A stretch of DNA of 64,000 bases from UBA9655 sp963704475 (GTDB lineage: Bacteria; Pseudomonadota; Alphaproteobacteria; UBA9655). A program made the translations under genes and the position numbers. Below, piece after piece: positions 1-9,230 of the stretch (positions within the stretch are counted from its first letter, which is position 1; every line of letters starts with the position of its first letter). The stretch spans positions 434,001 through 498,000 of the forward strand of contig OY969900.1 in the NCBI GenBank assembly GCA_963704475.1, given 5' to 3'. The notes below the pieces were generated by a model. It was not told the DNA's origin. It was given only the letters and a program-made list of their open reading frames with translations, and ran no database searches.

Positions 1-2
1 AT

Positions 3-149
3 GAACGTCTTTCAACACGTGCTGTGACCAGGACTCTTCTTGATGCTGATCTTTCGCGTGCTAAACGGGGACAGGTCGTTGATAAAATGGCCGCGTGCTA
101 TATCCTTCAAGGATTCTTAGATGCTTATGGAAGAAAGCTAATAAAATGA
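3..149 (+). CDS. 3' end of an unidentified gene
   Basis: An open frame enters from the left edge and ends at a TGA at 147-149, giving 48 residues that end in AYGRKLIK. The visible part is basic and looks helical (VVDKMAACYILQGFLDAYG). I do not recognise the family. In many alphaproteobacteria glmM follows ftsH or folP, but this tail resembles neither. It lies on the same strand as glmM, about 100 bp upstream, so it could share its transcript. Confidence 0.45.
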   Translation, partial: ERLSTRAVTRTLLDADLSRAKRGQVVDKMAACYILQGFLDAYGRKLIK

Positions 150-246
150 AATAAAATGTGACCTCCCATATTTGAAATAATCTAGATTTTTACCTTAGAA
201 AAAGATATATTTATCTGATAACATATTTTGCAGAGGAGCCTTACAG

Positions 247-1596
247 TTGACACGAAAACTTTTTGGAACAGATGGCATTCGTGGAAGAGCCAATATAGAA
301 CCCCTTACTCCCGCCACCTTGACGCGTTTAGGGCAAGCCATTGGCCTTTATTTTATGCGGGGCGATCATCGCCATCAAGTTGTCATTGGCAAAGATACGC
401 GGCTTTCCGGCTATATGGTTGAATCGGCTCTTGCGGCAGGGTTTGTTTCGGTTGGAATGGATGTTGCTCTTGTCGGTCCTTTGCCAACGCCTGCGATTGC
501 TATGCTTACGCGTTCTTTGCGGGCAGATCTAGGGGTGATGATTTCTGCAAGCCACAACCCGTATGCAGATAATGGAATCAAGCTATTTGATCCGGATGGA
601 TTTAAGCTTAATGATTTCGTTGAAAAGAGCATTGAGGACCAACTCGATGCCCTTCCTTCAGTCATTCAACCGCTTTACGTCGGGCAGATGACACGTATAG
701 ATGATGCTGTTGGCCGCTATGTAGAGTTTGTTAAATCCAGCATTCCGCGGCATATTCGGTTTGATGGGATGCGTATTGTTGTTGATTGTGCTCATGGCGC
801 GGCTTACAAGGTGGCCCCTCTTGTTTTTAAAGAACTTGGAGCAACGGTGATTCCTCTTTGTGTCACACCCAATGGGACAAATGTTAACGAAGAGTGTGGT
901 ACAACCTATCCACAAGCCATGTGTCAAAAGGTCAAAGAGGTGGGAGCACACCTGGGTATTGCCTTTGATGGAGATGCGGATCGAGTTGTTTTCTCTGACG
1001 AATGTGGAAATTTGATTGATGGCGATCAAATTATGGCGCTGCTTGCAACCGATTGGAATAAGCGCGGTCTTTTGAAAACAAAAGCTATTGTTGGCTCATT
1101 GATGTCTAACTTAGGGCTTGAAAAATATTTAAACAATCTTGACATTTCTCTTATTCGAGCCCCTGTCGGCGATCGTTATGTGGCTGAAAAAATGCGAGAC
1201 AAAGGATGCAATGTAGGGGGAGAACCCTCAGGTCATATTGTTCTTTCCGATTATGCAACAGGAGGGGATGGACTTTTAACCGCCCTTCAAATCCTTGCCA
1301 TTCTTATCTTAGAACAAAAACGTGCAAGTCAGGTGATGAAAGTTTTTACGCCCTTTCCGCAGGTTTTAAAAAATATACACCTTCCACCGTTTTGTCTCAA
1401 GAACCCACAAGTTAAGCAACTGATTGAAAAAGCTCAAAAAAAACTTGGAGAAAAAGGACGTCTTGTTGTTCGTCCCTCTGGGACGGAGCCCTTGCTTCGA
1501 CTTATGGCTGAAGGAGAGGATAAAGCTCGTGTGACTGAAATTATCGATCACATCGCTGAGACATTAATTTCTTTTTCTAAAGAAACGGCGGCATAA
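247..1596 (+). CDS. glmM: Phosphoglucosamine mutase GlmM
   Basis: Converts glucosamine-6-phosphate to glucosamine-1-phosphate in the cytoplasm, feeding UDP-GlcNAc for peptidoglycan and LPS. The 449 residues match the family length. Visible landmarks are the N-terminal KLFGTDGIRG, the active-site serine loop MISASHNPYADNG (Ser about residue 102), the metal-binding loop AFDGDADRV, the sugar-binding GEPSGH and the phosphate-binding RPSGTEPLLR near the C-terminus. The start is a TTG at 247 with a GAGGAG ribosome-binding site about 8 nt upstream; it places the family's conserved N-terminus correctly and there is no in-frame ATG nearby. The gene converges on the bc1 genes. Confidence 0.97.
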   Translation: MTRKLFGTDGIRGRANIEPLTPATLTRLGQAIGLYFMRGDHRHQVVIGKDTRLSGYMVESALAAGFVSVGMDVALVGPLPTPAIAMLTRSLRADLGVMISASHNPYADNGIKLFDPDGFKLNDFVEKSIEDQLDALPSVIQPLYVGQMTRIDDAVGRYVEFVKSSIPRHIRFDGMRIVVDCAHGAAYKVAPLVFKELGATVIPLCVTPNGTNVNEECGTTYPQAMCQKVKEVGAHLGIAFDGDADRVVFSDECGNLIDGDQIMALLATDWNKRGLLKTKAIVGSLMSNLGLEKYLNNLDISLIRAPVGDRYVAEKMRDKGCNVGGEPSGHIVLSDYATGGDGLLTALQILAILILEQKRASQVMKVFTPFPQVLKNIHLPPFCLKNPQVKQLIEKAQKKLGEKGRLVVRPSGTEPLLRLMAEGEDKARVTEIIDHIAETLISFSKETAA

Positions 1597-1620
1597 AAGA
1601 TAGTTATTGGAGGTTAATCA

Positions 1621-1647
1621 TTAGGATTAGAAAGTTCTAACCCCTAA
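1621..1647. terminator. Possible hairpin between convergent glmM and bc1 genes
   Basis: The short gap between the two convergent stop codons contains TTAGGATTAG and, after a 6-nt loop, CTAACCCCTAA, which can pair with one bulge. There is no clear T tract, so this is only a weak candidate for a bidirectional terminator. Confidence 0.3.
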
Positions 1648-1650
1648 CTC

Positions 1651-3576
1651 TTACTTTACCCTTGCCCAGATGGTTTTCATCACAAAATACATCAGTGCTG
1701 TAAACACAAGAAAATAGATCAGGACTCGATAGCCCATTTGCTTGCGCGCTTCAAGTTCTGGCTCAGCTGTCCAAGCTAAAAAGGCGGTTACATCTCGAGC
1801 CATTTGATTCAGGGAAGGTTTTTCCCCATTACTATAGGTCACAAGTCCGTCTGAAAGAGGAGGGGGCATTGCGATTTGGCTGCCAGGAAATACAGGGTTA
1901 TAGGACATCCCTGGAGCCAAATCGACATCCTTTGGGGGAGTGGGCTCATACCCTGTAAGCAGCGCATAGACATAATCAGGCCCGCCTGTACGGGCTTTTG
2001 TCATGAGGGAGAGGTCAGGGGGAAACGCCCCATTGTTGGCAGCGCGGGCTGCTTTTTCATTTTTATAAGGCCCAGGAATAGGATCCGTCGGAAGGGCGAT
2101 CCGTTCCATGGGTTCGCCGTCATCATTGGTTGTTTCTATCTTGTATTGAGAGGCAATAGCTTTGATTTCTTCGGCGCTATAGCCGATCCCTGCGAGGTCA
2201 TTGAAGCGAATCTGTTTGAGGCTATGACAGGTAGCACATACTTCTTTATAGACTTGAAAGCCCCGTTGGAGTTCTGCTTGGTCAAAGGTGCCGAGCGGTC
2301 CCTGAAAGGACCAATTTTGTTGGGGGAGGGGAGGGGTGTCATTTGCGTAGAGGGGGGCTCCCAGAAACACAAGAATACACAGAGATTTCGGAAGGGGGAG
2401 AGGTTTTTCAAATTTTCCCAATACAGGCAACATAATAAGAAAAAACAAGAAATAATAAAATGTTGAGAGTTGGCCGAGAAACTGATTCGAAAGACCACCC
2501 AGAGACGCATAGACATAATCGGGAGAGTGCGCCCCCACATAGCCTAAGATGATGCAGTCCACCACAAAAGTCCAAAAAATCCATTTGAATACGGGGCGAA
2601 ACGTTGCACTTCGCACTTTTGAGCGATCAAGCCAGGGAAGGAAGAAAAGGATCAAAACCGCCCCAAACATTGCGATAACCCCAAAGAGTTTATTGGGGAT
2701 TGAGCGCAAAATGGCATAGAAGGGCAGGAAGTACCATTCCGGGACGATGTGAGGGGGAGTTACCAAGGGATTTGCTGGGATGTAATTGTCTGGTTCTCCA
2801 AAAAAATTGGGGTTAAAGAAGATAAAGTAAGACCAGATAAGGGCAAATATGCCTAATCCAAATAGGTCTTTGACAGTGTAATAGGGATGAAAGGGGATGC
2901 TGTCTTCCTTTTTTTTCTCAATTCCTAAGGGATTGTTTGAGCCATGCTGATGGAGGGCAATGAGATGCAACCCTACAACAGCGATAATGAGAAAGGGGAA
3001 AAGATAATGCAGAACAAAAAATCGGTTGAGGGTCGGGCTATCAACGGAAAAGCCGCCCCATAACCACTCGACAATGGATTCTCCAAAGGGAAAGACGGAA
3101 AAAAGATTTGTGATTACCGTGGCACCCCAATAGCTCATTTGTCCCCAGGGGAGCACATATCCCATAAAAGCGGTGGCCATCATGAGGATCAGGATGACAA
3201 CGCCCAAGATCCACAGCAGCTCGCGTGGCGCCTTATAAGAGCCATAATAAAGTCCCCGAAACATGTGGATATATACCACGATAAAGAACATGCTAGCCCC
3301 ATTGGCGTGCAGATAGCGCATAAACCAGCCATAGTTGACGTTGCGCATGATGTATTCGACACTGTCAAAGGCTGCCTCTGCACTTGGATCATAGTGCATT
3401 GCAAGGAAAATCCCTGAAATTATCATAACGAGAAGGGTGATGCCAGACAGGGAGCCAAAATTCCACCACCAGTTTAAATTCTTTGGGGTGGGGTATTTTG
3501 TGAGCTCTCGGTCGATAAACGAAAAGACAGGCAAGCGGTATTCAATCCATTGAGCTACTTTATTGAGTTTACCCAT
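1651..3576 (-). CDS. fbcH: Cytochrome b/c1 fusion (FbcH-like polyprotein of the bc1 complex)
   Basis: One 641-residue frame encodes cytochrome b followed directly by cytochrome c1 of the ubiquinol-cytochrome c reductase. The b part shows the haem-ligand helices (RYLHANGASMF with HMFRGLYYGS, then RFFVLHYLFPF with GLHLIALHQHG) and the Qo motif PEWYFLP. A signal-peptide-like stretch (SLCILVFLGAPLYA) near nt 2345-2400 starts the c1 part, which has the haem site CATCHSLK, the Met-ligand region GSQIAMPPPL and a C-terminal membrane anchor. Bradyrhizobium FbcH is a known fusion cut by signal peptidase; the same is inferred here. I chose the ATG at 3576, 7 codons inside the longest frame, because GAGGGAG lies just upstream and it overlaps the petA stop by 8 bp (ATGGGTAA), suggesting translational coupling. 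Confidence 0.95.
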   Translation of the reverse strand: MGKLNKVAQWIEYRLPVFSFIDRELTKYPTPKNLNWWWNFGSLSGITLLVMIISGIFLAMHYDPSAEAAFDSVEYIMRNVNYGWFMRYLHANGASMFFIVVYIHMFRGLYYGSYKAPRELLWILGVVILILMMATAFMGYVLPWGQMSYWGATVITNLFSVFPFGESIVEWLWGGFSVDSPTLNRFFVLHYLFPFLIIAVVGLHLIALHQHGSNNPLGIEKKKEDSIPFHPYYTVKDLFGLGIFALIWSYFIFFNPNFFGEPDNYIPANPLVTPPHIVPEWYFLPFYAILRSIPNKLFGVIAMFGAVLILFFLPWLDRSKVRSATFRPVFKWIFWTFVVDCIILGYVGAHSPDYVYASLGGLSNQFLGQLSTFYYFLFFLIMLPVLGKFEKPLPLPKSLCILVFLGAPLYANDTPPLPQQNWSFQGPLGTFDQAELQRGFQVYKEVCATCHSLKQIRFNDLAGIGYSAEEIKAIASQYKIETTNDDGEPMERIALPTDPIPGPYKNEKAARAANNGAFPPDLSLMTKARTGGPDYVYALLTGYEPTPPKDVDLAPGMSYNPVFPGSQIAMPPPLSDGLVTYSNGEKPSLNQMARDVTAFLAWTAEPELEARKQMGYRVLIYFLVFTALMYFVMKTIWARVK

Positions 3577-4192
3577 GGCTTTCTCCCTCATGTCCAATGC
3601 GAATGGTTGTGCCGGTCAAAAATGTATAAGGAGGAATAGCGAGGTTAAGAGGGGCTGGGCCTCGTCTAACACGTCCAGAGGTATCATAAAGGGATCCATG
3701 ACAGGGGCACGCCCATCCTCCATATTTCCCCCGATTTTGGGTGGGTTTGTTCCCGGTGGGGATACATCCTAAATGGGTACAAATGCCGACCACAATCAAC
3801 CATGGTGTGTGGCCTTTTTTCACGCGCGCCTGGTCTGACTCTGGGTCAATAAGAGAAGACAGGGGGGTACTTTCCGCCTCTTGGATTTCAGTAGGTGTTC
3901 GATGACGGATAAAAATAGGTTTTCCGCGCCAAACAACTGTGATCGCTTGTCCTTCAGGAATAGGAGCTAAATCCACTTCAACCGTTGATTGAGCGAGTAT
4001 ATCTGCTGCTGGATTCATACTATCAAGGAAAGGCCAGGCGAAATAAGCAGCCCCCACACCTCCAATGGCGCCTGTTGTGAGCAGCAGAAAATCACGGCGG
4101 GTGGGCGTCTTAGTTTGTTGAGAAGAAGTGGTTTGAGGTGCATCAGTCATAGAGTATGGTCCGTCTATTTCTTGAGAGGTGAGATACCCCAT
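3569..4192 (-). CDS. petA: Rieske iron-sulfur subunit of the bc1 complex
   Basis: Carries the 2Fe-2S cluster that takes the first electron from ubiquinol. The cluster motifs CTHLGC and CPCHGS are present, with GGWACPCHG and the Pro loop GPAPLNLAIPPY behind them. The N-terminus has a twin-arginine-like signal (TRRDFLLLTTGAIGG) that also serves as the membrane anchor. It is the first gene of a two-gene bc1 operon. The start is uncertain: the frame opens at 4192, but an internal ATG at 4150 (MTDAPQTTSS) would give a more usual N-terminus, and neither has a strong ribosome-binding site. Confidence 0.95.
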   Translation of the reverse strand: MGYLTSQEIDGPYSMTDAPQTTSSQQTKTPTRRDFLLLTTGAIGGVGAAYFAWPFLDSMNPAADILAQSTVEVDLAPIPEGQAITVVWRGKPIFIRHRTPTEIQEAESTPLSSLIDPESDQARVKKGHTPWLIVVGICTHLGCIPTGNKPTQNRGKYGGWACPCHGSLYDTSGRVRRGPAPLNLAIPPYTFLTGTTIRIGHEGESHG

Positions 4193-4313
4193 ATTGTTGC
4201 GAGGACTTATTTTTTCTTGATCTCAAGATGCCATAGAAGGAGGGATTATGCAATTAAGTCTTATGAGAACATGCATATAGTCAAAAGGGCGTTGTGCAGT
4301 ATATACTTCTCTT

Positions 4314-4835
4314 ATGAAGACACTTTTTCTCCTTCGTCATGCGCATACAGAGTCTAGAGTCCTTGCTGATTTTGATCGTACGTTGGATGGTCGGGGTAGA
4401 GAAGAGGCCAAAGCTTTAGCAGTTCATCTACAGACTCAAAAATTAACGTTTGATTTTGTTATGTGTTCAGTCGCCCTCAGGGCTCTGGAAACGTTGGAAC
4501 CTTTGCGTCCTGTGATTGGCACACAACAAATTGAAATTTCAAATAATTTTTATAATGTCTCTGAAAATGATATTCTCCACCACATCAGGCGTATTTCGGA
4601 CACGTGGGGAAAGGTGCTTTATATAGGGCATAATCCTGGCATTGCCTTTGCAATGCTAAGATTTTCTGAGACTTTTCCTGATTTTTTGAAAGAGGGGGTT
4701 CATCCGGCAACTCTTGTGGGATTTCAGTTCTCCCTCGATAAATGGGAAGAGTTGAGTTGGGGAGAAGGGAAAATTATAGATGTGTTTCAACCGATGCTTG
4801 CTCCAGCAGCATCTCCCGTACCAAAGGAATCGTGA
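4314..4835 (+). CDS. sixA: SixA-like histidine phosphatase
   Basis: Small 173-residue member of the histidine phosphatase (phosphoglycerate mutase) superfamily. The RHG-type motif is at the N-terminus (LFLLRHAHTES) and the second catalytic histidine is in YIGHNPGIAF. SixA proteins remove phosphate from histidine of phosphotransfer domains; the substrate here is unknown, although a chpT phosphotransferase is encoded elsewhere in the window. The last 62 bp overlap the 3' end of the convergent hda gene. Confidence 0.85.
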   Translation: MKTLFLLRHAHTESRVLADFDRTLDGRGREEAKALAVHLQTQKLTFDFVMCSVALRALETLEPLRPVIGTQQIEISNNFYNVSENDILHHIRRISDTWGKVLYIGHNPGIAFAMLRFSETFPDFLKEGVHPATLVGFQFSLDKWEELSWGEGKIIDVFQPMLAPAASPVPKES

Positions 4836-5454
4836 TGCTTCTATTTTGGGTTAGAGCGCGTGTATTTAAGAGGTTAACCCAATAACGAGCACTTTCAAAT
4901 GACCTCTCTATGTGTTTGAGAAGAAAGCCAATAACACTTTCATCGACCTTTATTTTTAAATCAGCAAATAATTTTTTAATAACGTGCGTTAACAGAATTT
5001 CATCCGGCGCATGAATTTTTACAGCGGGAATAGAATTTAAGCGAGAGCGCAAATCCGGCAACGCTAAAGTCCAGTGGGCAGGGGGTGTTTGTGCAAGCAA
5101 CAGCAACCCTCCTTTTGAAGAGACGATATGATTATAGAGATGAAACAATTTTCCTTCGGTTTCAACACAATGAGCTTCATCAAGGATAAAGAAAGGCGGA
5201 GCTTCAATCAGTGTTGTTAAAGCTATTTTATTAAACTCTGCGCCTTTAAACCGTTTAGCATCTGTTTTTCTTTGCCACATATGAGAAAGATGTGTTTTTC
5301 CACATCCTTCTTCTCCATAAAGGGCCAGGCACCGCGTAGGCCAATTGGGCCAACGCATCAGCCAAAGATAAGCTTCTTCATTCGAGGGAGAAACAATAAA
5401 GTCTTGTTCCTCAAAAGCAGGAGGTAAATCAAGAGGAAGGACAAGTTGTTTCAA
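4774..5454 (-). CDS. hdaA: DnaA-related regulatory inactivator Hda
   Basis: A 226-residue AAA+ protein lacking the DnaA N-terminal and DNA-binding domains. It starts with a sliding-clamp-binding motif (QLVLPLDLPP), followed by Walker A GEEGCGKTHL and Walker B FILDEAHCV. Hda with the clamp stimulates ATP hydrolysis by DnaA and so limits re-initiation. Position downstream of the PerM and CDP-alcohol transferase genes is typical of alphaproteobacteria. Its 3' end overlaps the convergent sixA gene by 62 bp. Confidence 0.92.
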   Translation of the reverse strand: MKQLVLPLDLPPAFEEQDFIVSPSNEEAYLWLMRWPNWPTRCLALYGEEGCGKTHLSHMWQRKTDAKRFKGAEFNKIALTTLIEAPPFFILDEAHCVETEGKLFHLYNHIVSSKGGLLLLAQTPPAHWTLALPDLRSRLNSIPAVKIHAPDEILLTHVIKKLFADLKIKVDESVIGFLLKHIERSFESARYWVNLLNTRALTQNRSITIPLVREMLLEQASVETHL

Positions 5455-5470
5455 AGTTTAAACCTTAGTA

Positions 5471-6427
5471 TCACTCTCTCTCTTCTTCTGTGAGAGTCAC
5501 ATAAACAAGAGACAGAGCCTTTGTAAAGACAGCCCACGTCAAAAATACAAAAGGAACGATAAAGAGGAAACTCAAAATAGAAAATATGTATATAAGGAGA
5601 GGGTTGATGAGTCCTAAAGCCATTTCAATTATAAGCGTAATGGGGAGTCCTACAATTCCTTCAGTGCCGATACCAATAAACAGCAAGCTTGCTAAGAGAC
5701 TCGTAACTTTGAAAAAAACAACCTGCCCAAGGGCCCACATATAGGCAGCAAAGAAAGGGCTAAAGAATTTTAAGATAAGCCAAATAAGTCCAACAAATGA
5801 AGTGACGAGAAGAACGATAGCTACGATCGTGAAGCCGATTAAAGAAAGAAGGCCTCCCAATTGCATAACATTTCCTTTCAGCAGGTGCCAACTTGTTCTT
5901 AAAGGCTTCTTTTGATTAATAGCAATGAGAGGAAAAACAAAAGATAATCGAATAATCACATAGCCCCACAAGAGAATAAAACAATACAAAATCGGCAGGA
6001 CTATCCATTGACTCTCAGATAGTATGTTAAGAACTAAAGCAATACTCGGAGCGCTTCCACCTAGAAGCAAGCCAATGAATAGGGAATATCCTATCATTTT
6101 GAGAAGGCGCCCATTGAGTGATAAATACCACCACCTGTCTCCCCCCTCATTGAGGATTGCATAGCGATAGCCCTTAACATAGAAACTTGGACCCCATATC
6201 ACAGAGAAAATGGCATTAATTATCAATAACAATACAAATGGGAAAATAAGCTGCCCATCAAACAAGGCAAATCCAAAGACTTCTGGTATAAAGAGTGCAG
6301 GTACTGCTACTATTTCACCGATCAAAAAGAGGATGAGCGGCACAAAGCCAACCTTTAACCATGACATCTTATGTCCCATAACGTGACGAAAGCTTTCTTT
6401 GAAAATCTTTAGGTTAGGAAGTGACAT
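5471..6427 (-). CDS. Multi-pass membrane protein of unknown function
   Basis: 318 residues with a short cytoplasmic N-terminus and about eight hydrophobic segments (for example FVPLILFLIGEIVAVPALFI and LGGLLSLIGFTIVAIVLLV). I see no catalytic motif and do not recognise the family; the topology resembles bacterial DUF-type integral membrane proteins. It sits between hda and the PerM-like gene in a same-strand block with short gaps, so it is probably co-transcribed with them. Confidence 0.8.
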   Translation of the reverse strand: MSLPNLKIFKESFRHVMGHKMSWLKVGFVPLILFLIGEIVAVPALFIPEVFGFALFDGQLIFPFVLLLIINAIFSVIWGPSFYVKGYRYAILNEGGDRWWYLSLNGRLLKMIGYSLFIGLLLGGSAPSIALVLNILSESQWIVLPILYCFILLWGYVIIRLSFVFPLIAINQKKPLRTSWHLLKGNVMQLGGLLSLIGFTIVAIVLLVTSFVGLIWLILKFFSPFFAAYMWALGQVVFFKVTSLLASLLFIGIGTEGIVGLPITLIIEMALGLINPLLIYIFSILSFLFIVPFVFLTWAVFTKALSLVYVTLTEEERE

Positions 6428-6457
6428 TTTTATCCTCTTGTTAAGTTAAGTTCTTTA

Positions 6458-7516
6458 TTAAGTTCTTTCTAAATAATAAGGGCTCTTAAGATAGAGTTGA
6501 AGTCCATATCGAACAAGAACACCTAATGCCGCGGCTATTGGAAGAGCAAATAGAATTCCAATAAATCCATACAAGACGCCGCCAGCTAAAAGAGCAAAGA
6601 TGACCCAAACAGGGTGTAGACCAATGCGGTCTCCTACAAGATAAGGGACGAAAAGATAGGCCTCAAGGATTTGTCCCACAAGGAAAATACATGCGATTAT
6701 GCTAACAGAAAACCAATCTGGAAATTGAGAAAGAGCAATGCCCATGCTCAGCATAAATCCTAGAAGGGCCCCAACATAAGGAATAAAAGCTGCAACGCCG
6801 ATCACCACACCAACCACAAGACTAAAATCAAGCCCCGCAAGGGTTAAGGCAAGACAATAATACAGTCCAACTACAAGGCATACCAAAGACTGGCCTTTTG
6901 CAAAGCCCCCGATTGCTTCATTCATCTCCGTAAAAAGCTGCCTTAAGGTGGGGGCGTAGGCGCGAGGAAACCAAGAATCAATGGTTGTGATAATCTTAGT
7001 CCAATCTCGCAAACAATAAAATGCCACAATGGGGGTGATGACAATGAGTGATATCAAATTTGCAAGGGCAAGGCCATTTGTTAAAATCCCTGCAAAGAGC
7101 CTAATGCCCCACGTGATAACTTCGCCTATATATGTGCTTGCAAGGCTCCTTAAACGTTCGATATCACTTGGTTGCACATAAAGAGAGGCTTCATCTAGAA
7201 GAGGTTGTACAATGACCATAAGACGTTCCCCGTACTGGGGAATACGACCAGCTAGGTGTAAGAGTTCTGTTTGAATAAAAGGAATCGCAATAAACAACAA
7301 AAGACCAATTAAAAAGAAAAAACTTAAAATCATGAAAGTTGTGGCCAAACTTCGCGAAATTCCCCATCTTTCAAAATACTTTACAGCAGGGTTCATGGCA
7401 TAAGCGACGAGAAGGCCTGTGAAGAAAGGCATGAGGATGTTTTGTAAAAGAAAAAGGCTGCCTATAAAGGCCAAGCCCACCCCTATCCACAGCCAGATCT
7501 GTCGCTCTTTCATCAT
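6458..7516 (-). CDS. AI-2E/PerM family transporter
   Basis: 352 residues with the family layout: an N-terminal pair of membrane helices (IWLWIGVGLAFIGSLFLLQN), a central soluble region (residues about 75-150), then five or six helices including ALTLAGLDFSLVVGVVIG and FIPYVGALLGFMLSMGIAL, which are typical of PerM/AI-2E proteins. The substrate is unknown. The start overlaps the stop of the upstream CDP-alcohol transferase gene by 4 bp. This pairing, with hda nearby, is common in alphaproteobacteria. Confidence 0.9.
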   Translation of the reverse strand: MMKERQIWLWIGVGLAFIGSLFLLQNILMPFFTGLLVAYAMNPAVKYFERWGISRSLATTFMILSFFFLIGLLLFIAIPFIQTELLHLAGRIPQYGERLMVIVQPLLDEASLYVQPSDIERLRSLASTYIGEVITWGIRLFAGILTNGLALANLISLIVITPIVAFYCLRDWTKIITTIDSWFPRAYAPTLRQLFTEMNEAIGGFAKGQSLVCLVVGLYYCLALTLAGLDFSLVVGVVIGVAAFIPYVGALLGFMLSMGIALSQFPDWFSVSIIACIFLVGQILEAYLFVPYLVGDRIGLHPVWVIFALLAGGVLYGFIGILFALPIAAALGVLVRYGLQLYLKSPYYLERT

Positions 7517-8073
7517 GGAAGCTCAACGTTCATTTTATTAAAATAGTTCAACCCAAGTTTTACATAACTTACGCCAGAAAGGACAGTTGTCAAAGCAACA
7601 AAGTATCCAAGGTATGTATTTAAATGAGAAACTCCCAGAAAGGATTCCCCTTGACCTAAAATAAAAAGGGCAAAAGCAAGCTGAATCACCGTATTTATCT
7701 TGCTAATCAGAAGAGGTTTCATATCAATAGAGCTTTTTAAAAGGAAAAGAAGCAGGATGCCCCCAACAATCAAGACATCTCTAAAAACGACTAAAATCAC
7801 GACCCAAAGATCAACAAGGCCTATTCTTCCTAAGGCAGCAAAGACGCCTATTAAAAGAGCCTTGTCGGCAAGAGGGTCTAGATAAGCGCCAAAGGTTGTT
7901 CGGGCCTTAAAAATACGCGCCAAAAAGCCATCAAGAGCGTCCGAAAGACCCGCAAGAGCGAACAGAAAAAAGGCAGGGGTAAGTTTATAGGAAAGAATTA
8001 AAGAGATGATGAGAGGGACGCTAAATAAGCGGGCCAGACTAATAAGATTAGGGATATTCATCGTATTTGTCAT
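7513..8073 (-). CDS. CDP-alcohol phosphatidyltransferase (PgsA-like)
   Basis: 186-residue inner-membrane enzyme. The catalytic CDP-OH-P motif D-x2-DG-x2-AR-x8-G-x3-D-x3-D is complete within SDALDGFLARIFKARTT followed by GAYLDPLADKALL. Such enzymes make phosphatidylglycerophosphate or cardiolipin. With pgsA elsewhere not visible, this could be PgsA itself or the second paralogue usual beside PerM. It overlaps its neighbours on both sides by 4 bp, indicating one translationally coupled operon. Confidence 0.92.
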   Translation of the reverse strand: MTNTMNIPNLISLARLFSVPLIISLILSYKLTPAFFLFALAGLSDALDGFLARIFKARTTFGAYLDPLADKALLIGVFAALGRIGLVDLWVVILVVFRDVLIVGGILLLFLLKSSIDMKPLLISKINTVIQLAFALFILGQGESFLGVSHLNTYLGYFVALTTVLSGVSYVKLGLNYFNKMNVELP

Positions 8074-8705
8074 GTGTTGGGCAGCCTCACATCATTATTT
8101 GACGGACGTACAGAAATCTTCCACTCTTGTCCTTGGAGAGTGAGGTCTAAACCTTTTTGTTGAAGATGCTGTTGTAGTTGCAATACGTCTCCCCCATAGG
8201 TTATTTCTAGGTTTGCTTTTTTAGGAGAGAGAGACATAACTCTTACCTTAATAACTTTGTCCTGAAGGGTTTTTTTGATGGTTTGCCACTCCTGCTGTGT
8301 TGTATAGGTCGCTGTTATTTTTAAAGAAGAATTCTCTCTTCTAACAGATCCGTCCTGAGCACTGAAAGAGGGGCGCTGTTCACGCCACTCTTGAACCTTG
8401 GGCTCATTAAAATGAAAGGTCATTAAGGCTGTATAGCTGTTTGGCGTTGTTTTCTCCCGATCAATCGAAAAAGTTGTAACCATATTCATGAGGGTCTCTT
8501 GAGGAGGTAAAGTAGATGACTCTTCAGGATATTTTTCTTTCATCAGTTTTTCGAAAGCAAGCACATGGGCTTCTGTCAGAGCTTTCTCTCGTGCAGCAGC
8601 AGCTGAATCAGCCGTGACTGAGACTCTCACAGAGGGTACGGTTATGGCCATTGCAAGCGTTAGCTGACAAAACAAGAGGGGGACAACATACCTTAAATAC
8701 CTCAT
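8070..8705 (-). CDS. DUF2066-like exported protein
   Basis: 211 residues with an N-terminal signal peptide (YVVPLLFCQLTLAMAITV). The next part (VSVTADSAAAAREKALTEAH) looks like the start of DUF2066 proteins, which often sit beside CDP-alcohol transferase and PerM genes in alphaproteobacteria. Function is unknown. The gene overlaps rpiB upstream and the transferase downstream by 4 bp each. The family call is from context and the N-terminal pattern only. Confidence 0.7.
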   Translation of the reverse strand: MRYLRYVVPLLFCQLTLAMAITVPSVRVSVTADSAAAAREKALTEAHVLAFEKLMKEKYPEESSTLPPQETLMNMVTTFSIDREKTTPNSYTALMTFHFNEPKVQEWREQRPSFSAQDGSVRRENSSLKITATYTTQQEWQTIKKTLQDKVIKVRVMSLSPKKANLEITYGGDVLQLQQHLQQKGLDLTLQGQEWKISVRPSNNDVRLPNT

Positions 8706-9190
8706 TTTATGTACTCTCTTGGAAAGGGGCCTAGTTCATCCAATTTTTCGACTCTGCGTGCATGCCGACCGCCTTCAAAGGTATGGGTAAGAAACGCTTC
8801 AAGACAGGAGAGCGCCTCATCCCTGCCAATTAATCTCTCTCCCAGTACAAGTATATTAGCGTCATTTTTAGTGCGTGAAAGCTTTGCCATTAAGCCGTCA
8901 AAACAAAGAGCAGCCCGAATGCCTTTAAAACGATTTGCGCCAATACTCATGCCAATGCCACTGCCACAAACGATGATGCCAAGGGATCCTGCGAGCACTT
9001 GCTTGACAACAGGCTCGATGTAATCAGGGTAATCCACGGGGTCTTTCGAACAGGTTCCACAATCGATAACCGTATAATTCCAGGCTTGCGCGGTTTCTTT
9101 TAAGAGCTCTTTGAGATCAAATCCTGCATGATCGCAACTAATGGCTAATGTTTTCTTAGGAAAGGCGATGGGTGTATTTACACTCTTCAT
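8702..9190 (-). CDS. rpiB: Ribose-5-phosphate isomerase B
   Basis: Interconverts ribose-5-phosphate and ribulose-5-phosphate in the pentose phosphate pathway. The 162 residues contain the family motifs ISCDHAGFDLKE, the substrate loop with active-site Cys CGSGIGMSIGANR and the C-terminal HTFEGGRHARRV. It is the first gene of the minus-strand block leading to hda. A palindromic repeat lies 40 bp upstream of the start. Confidence 0.95.
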   Translation of the reverse strand: MKSVNTPIAFPKKTLAISCDHAGFDLKELLKETAQAWNYTVIDCGTCSKDPVDYPDYIEPVVKQVLAGSLGIIVCGSGIGMSIGANRFKGIRAALCFDGLMAKLSRTKNDANILVLGERLIGRDEALSCLEAFLTHTFEGGRHARRVEKLDELGPFPREYIK

Positions 9191-9230
9191 GTTATTTTCT
9201 AATCTAATCCTTTACACAGTTGTCATGCTG

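Noticed and set aside
1876..2466. 196-codon frame opposite the cytochrome c1 part
   Set aside because: Shadow of a strongly conserved gene.
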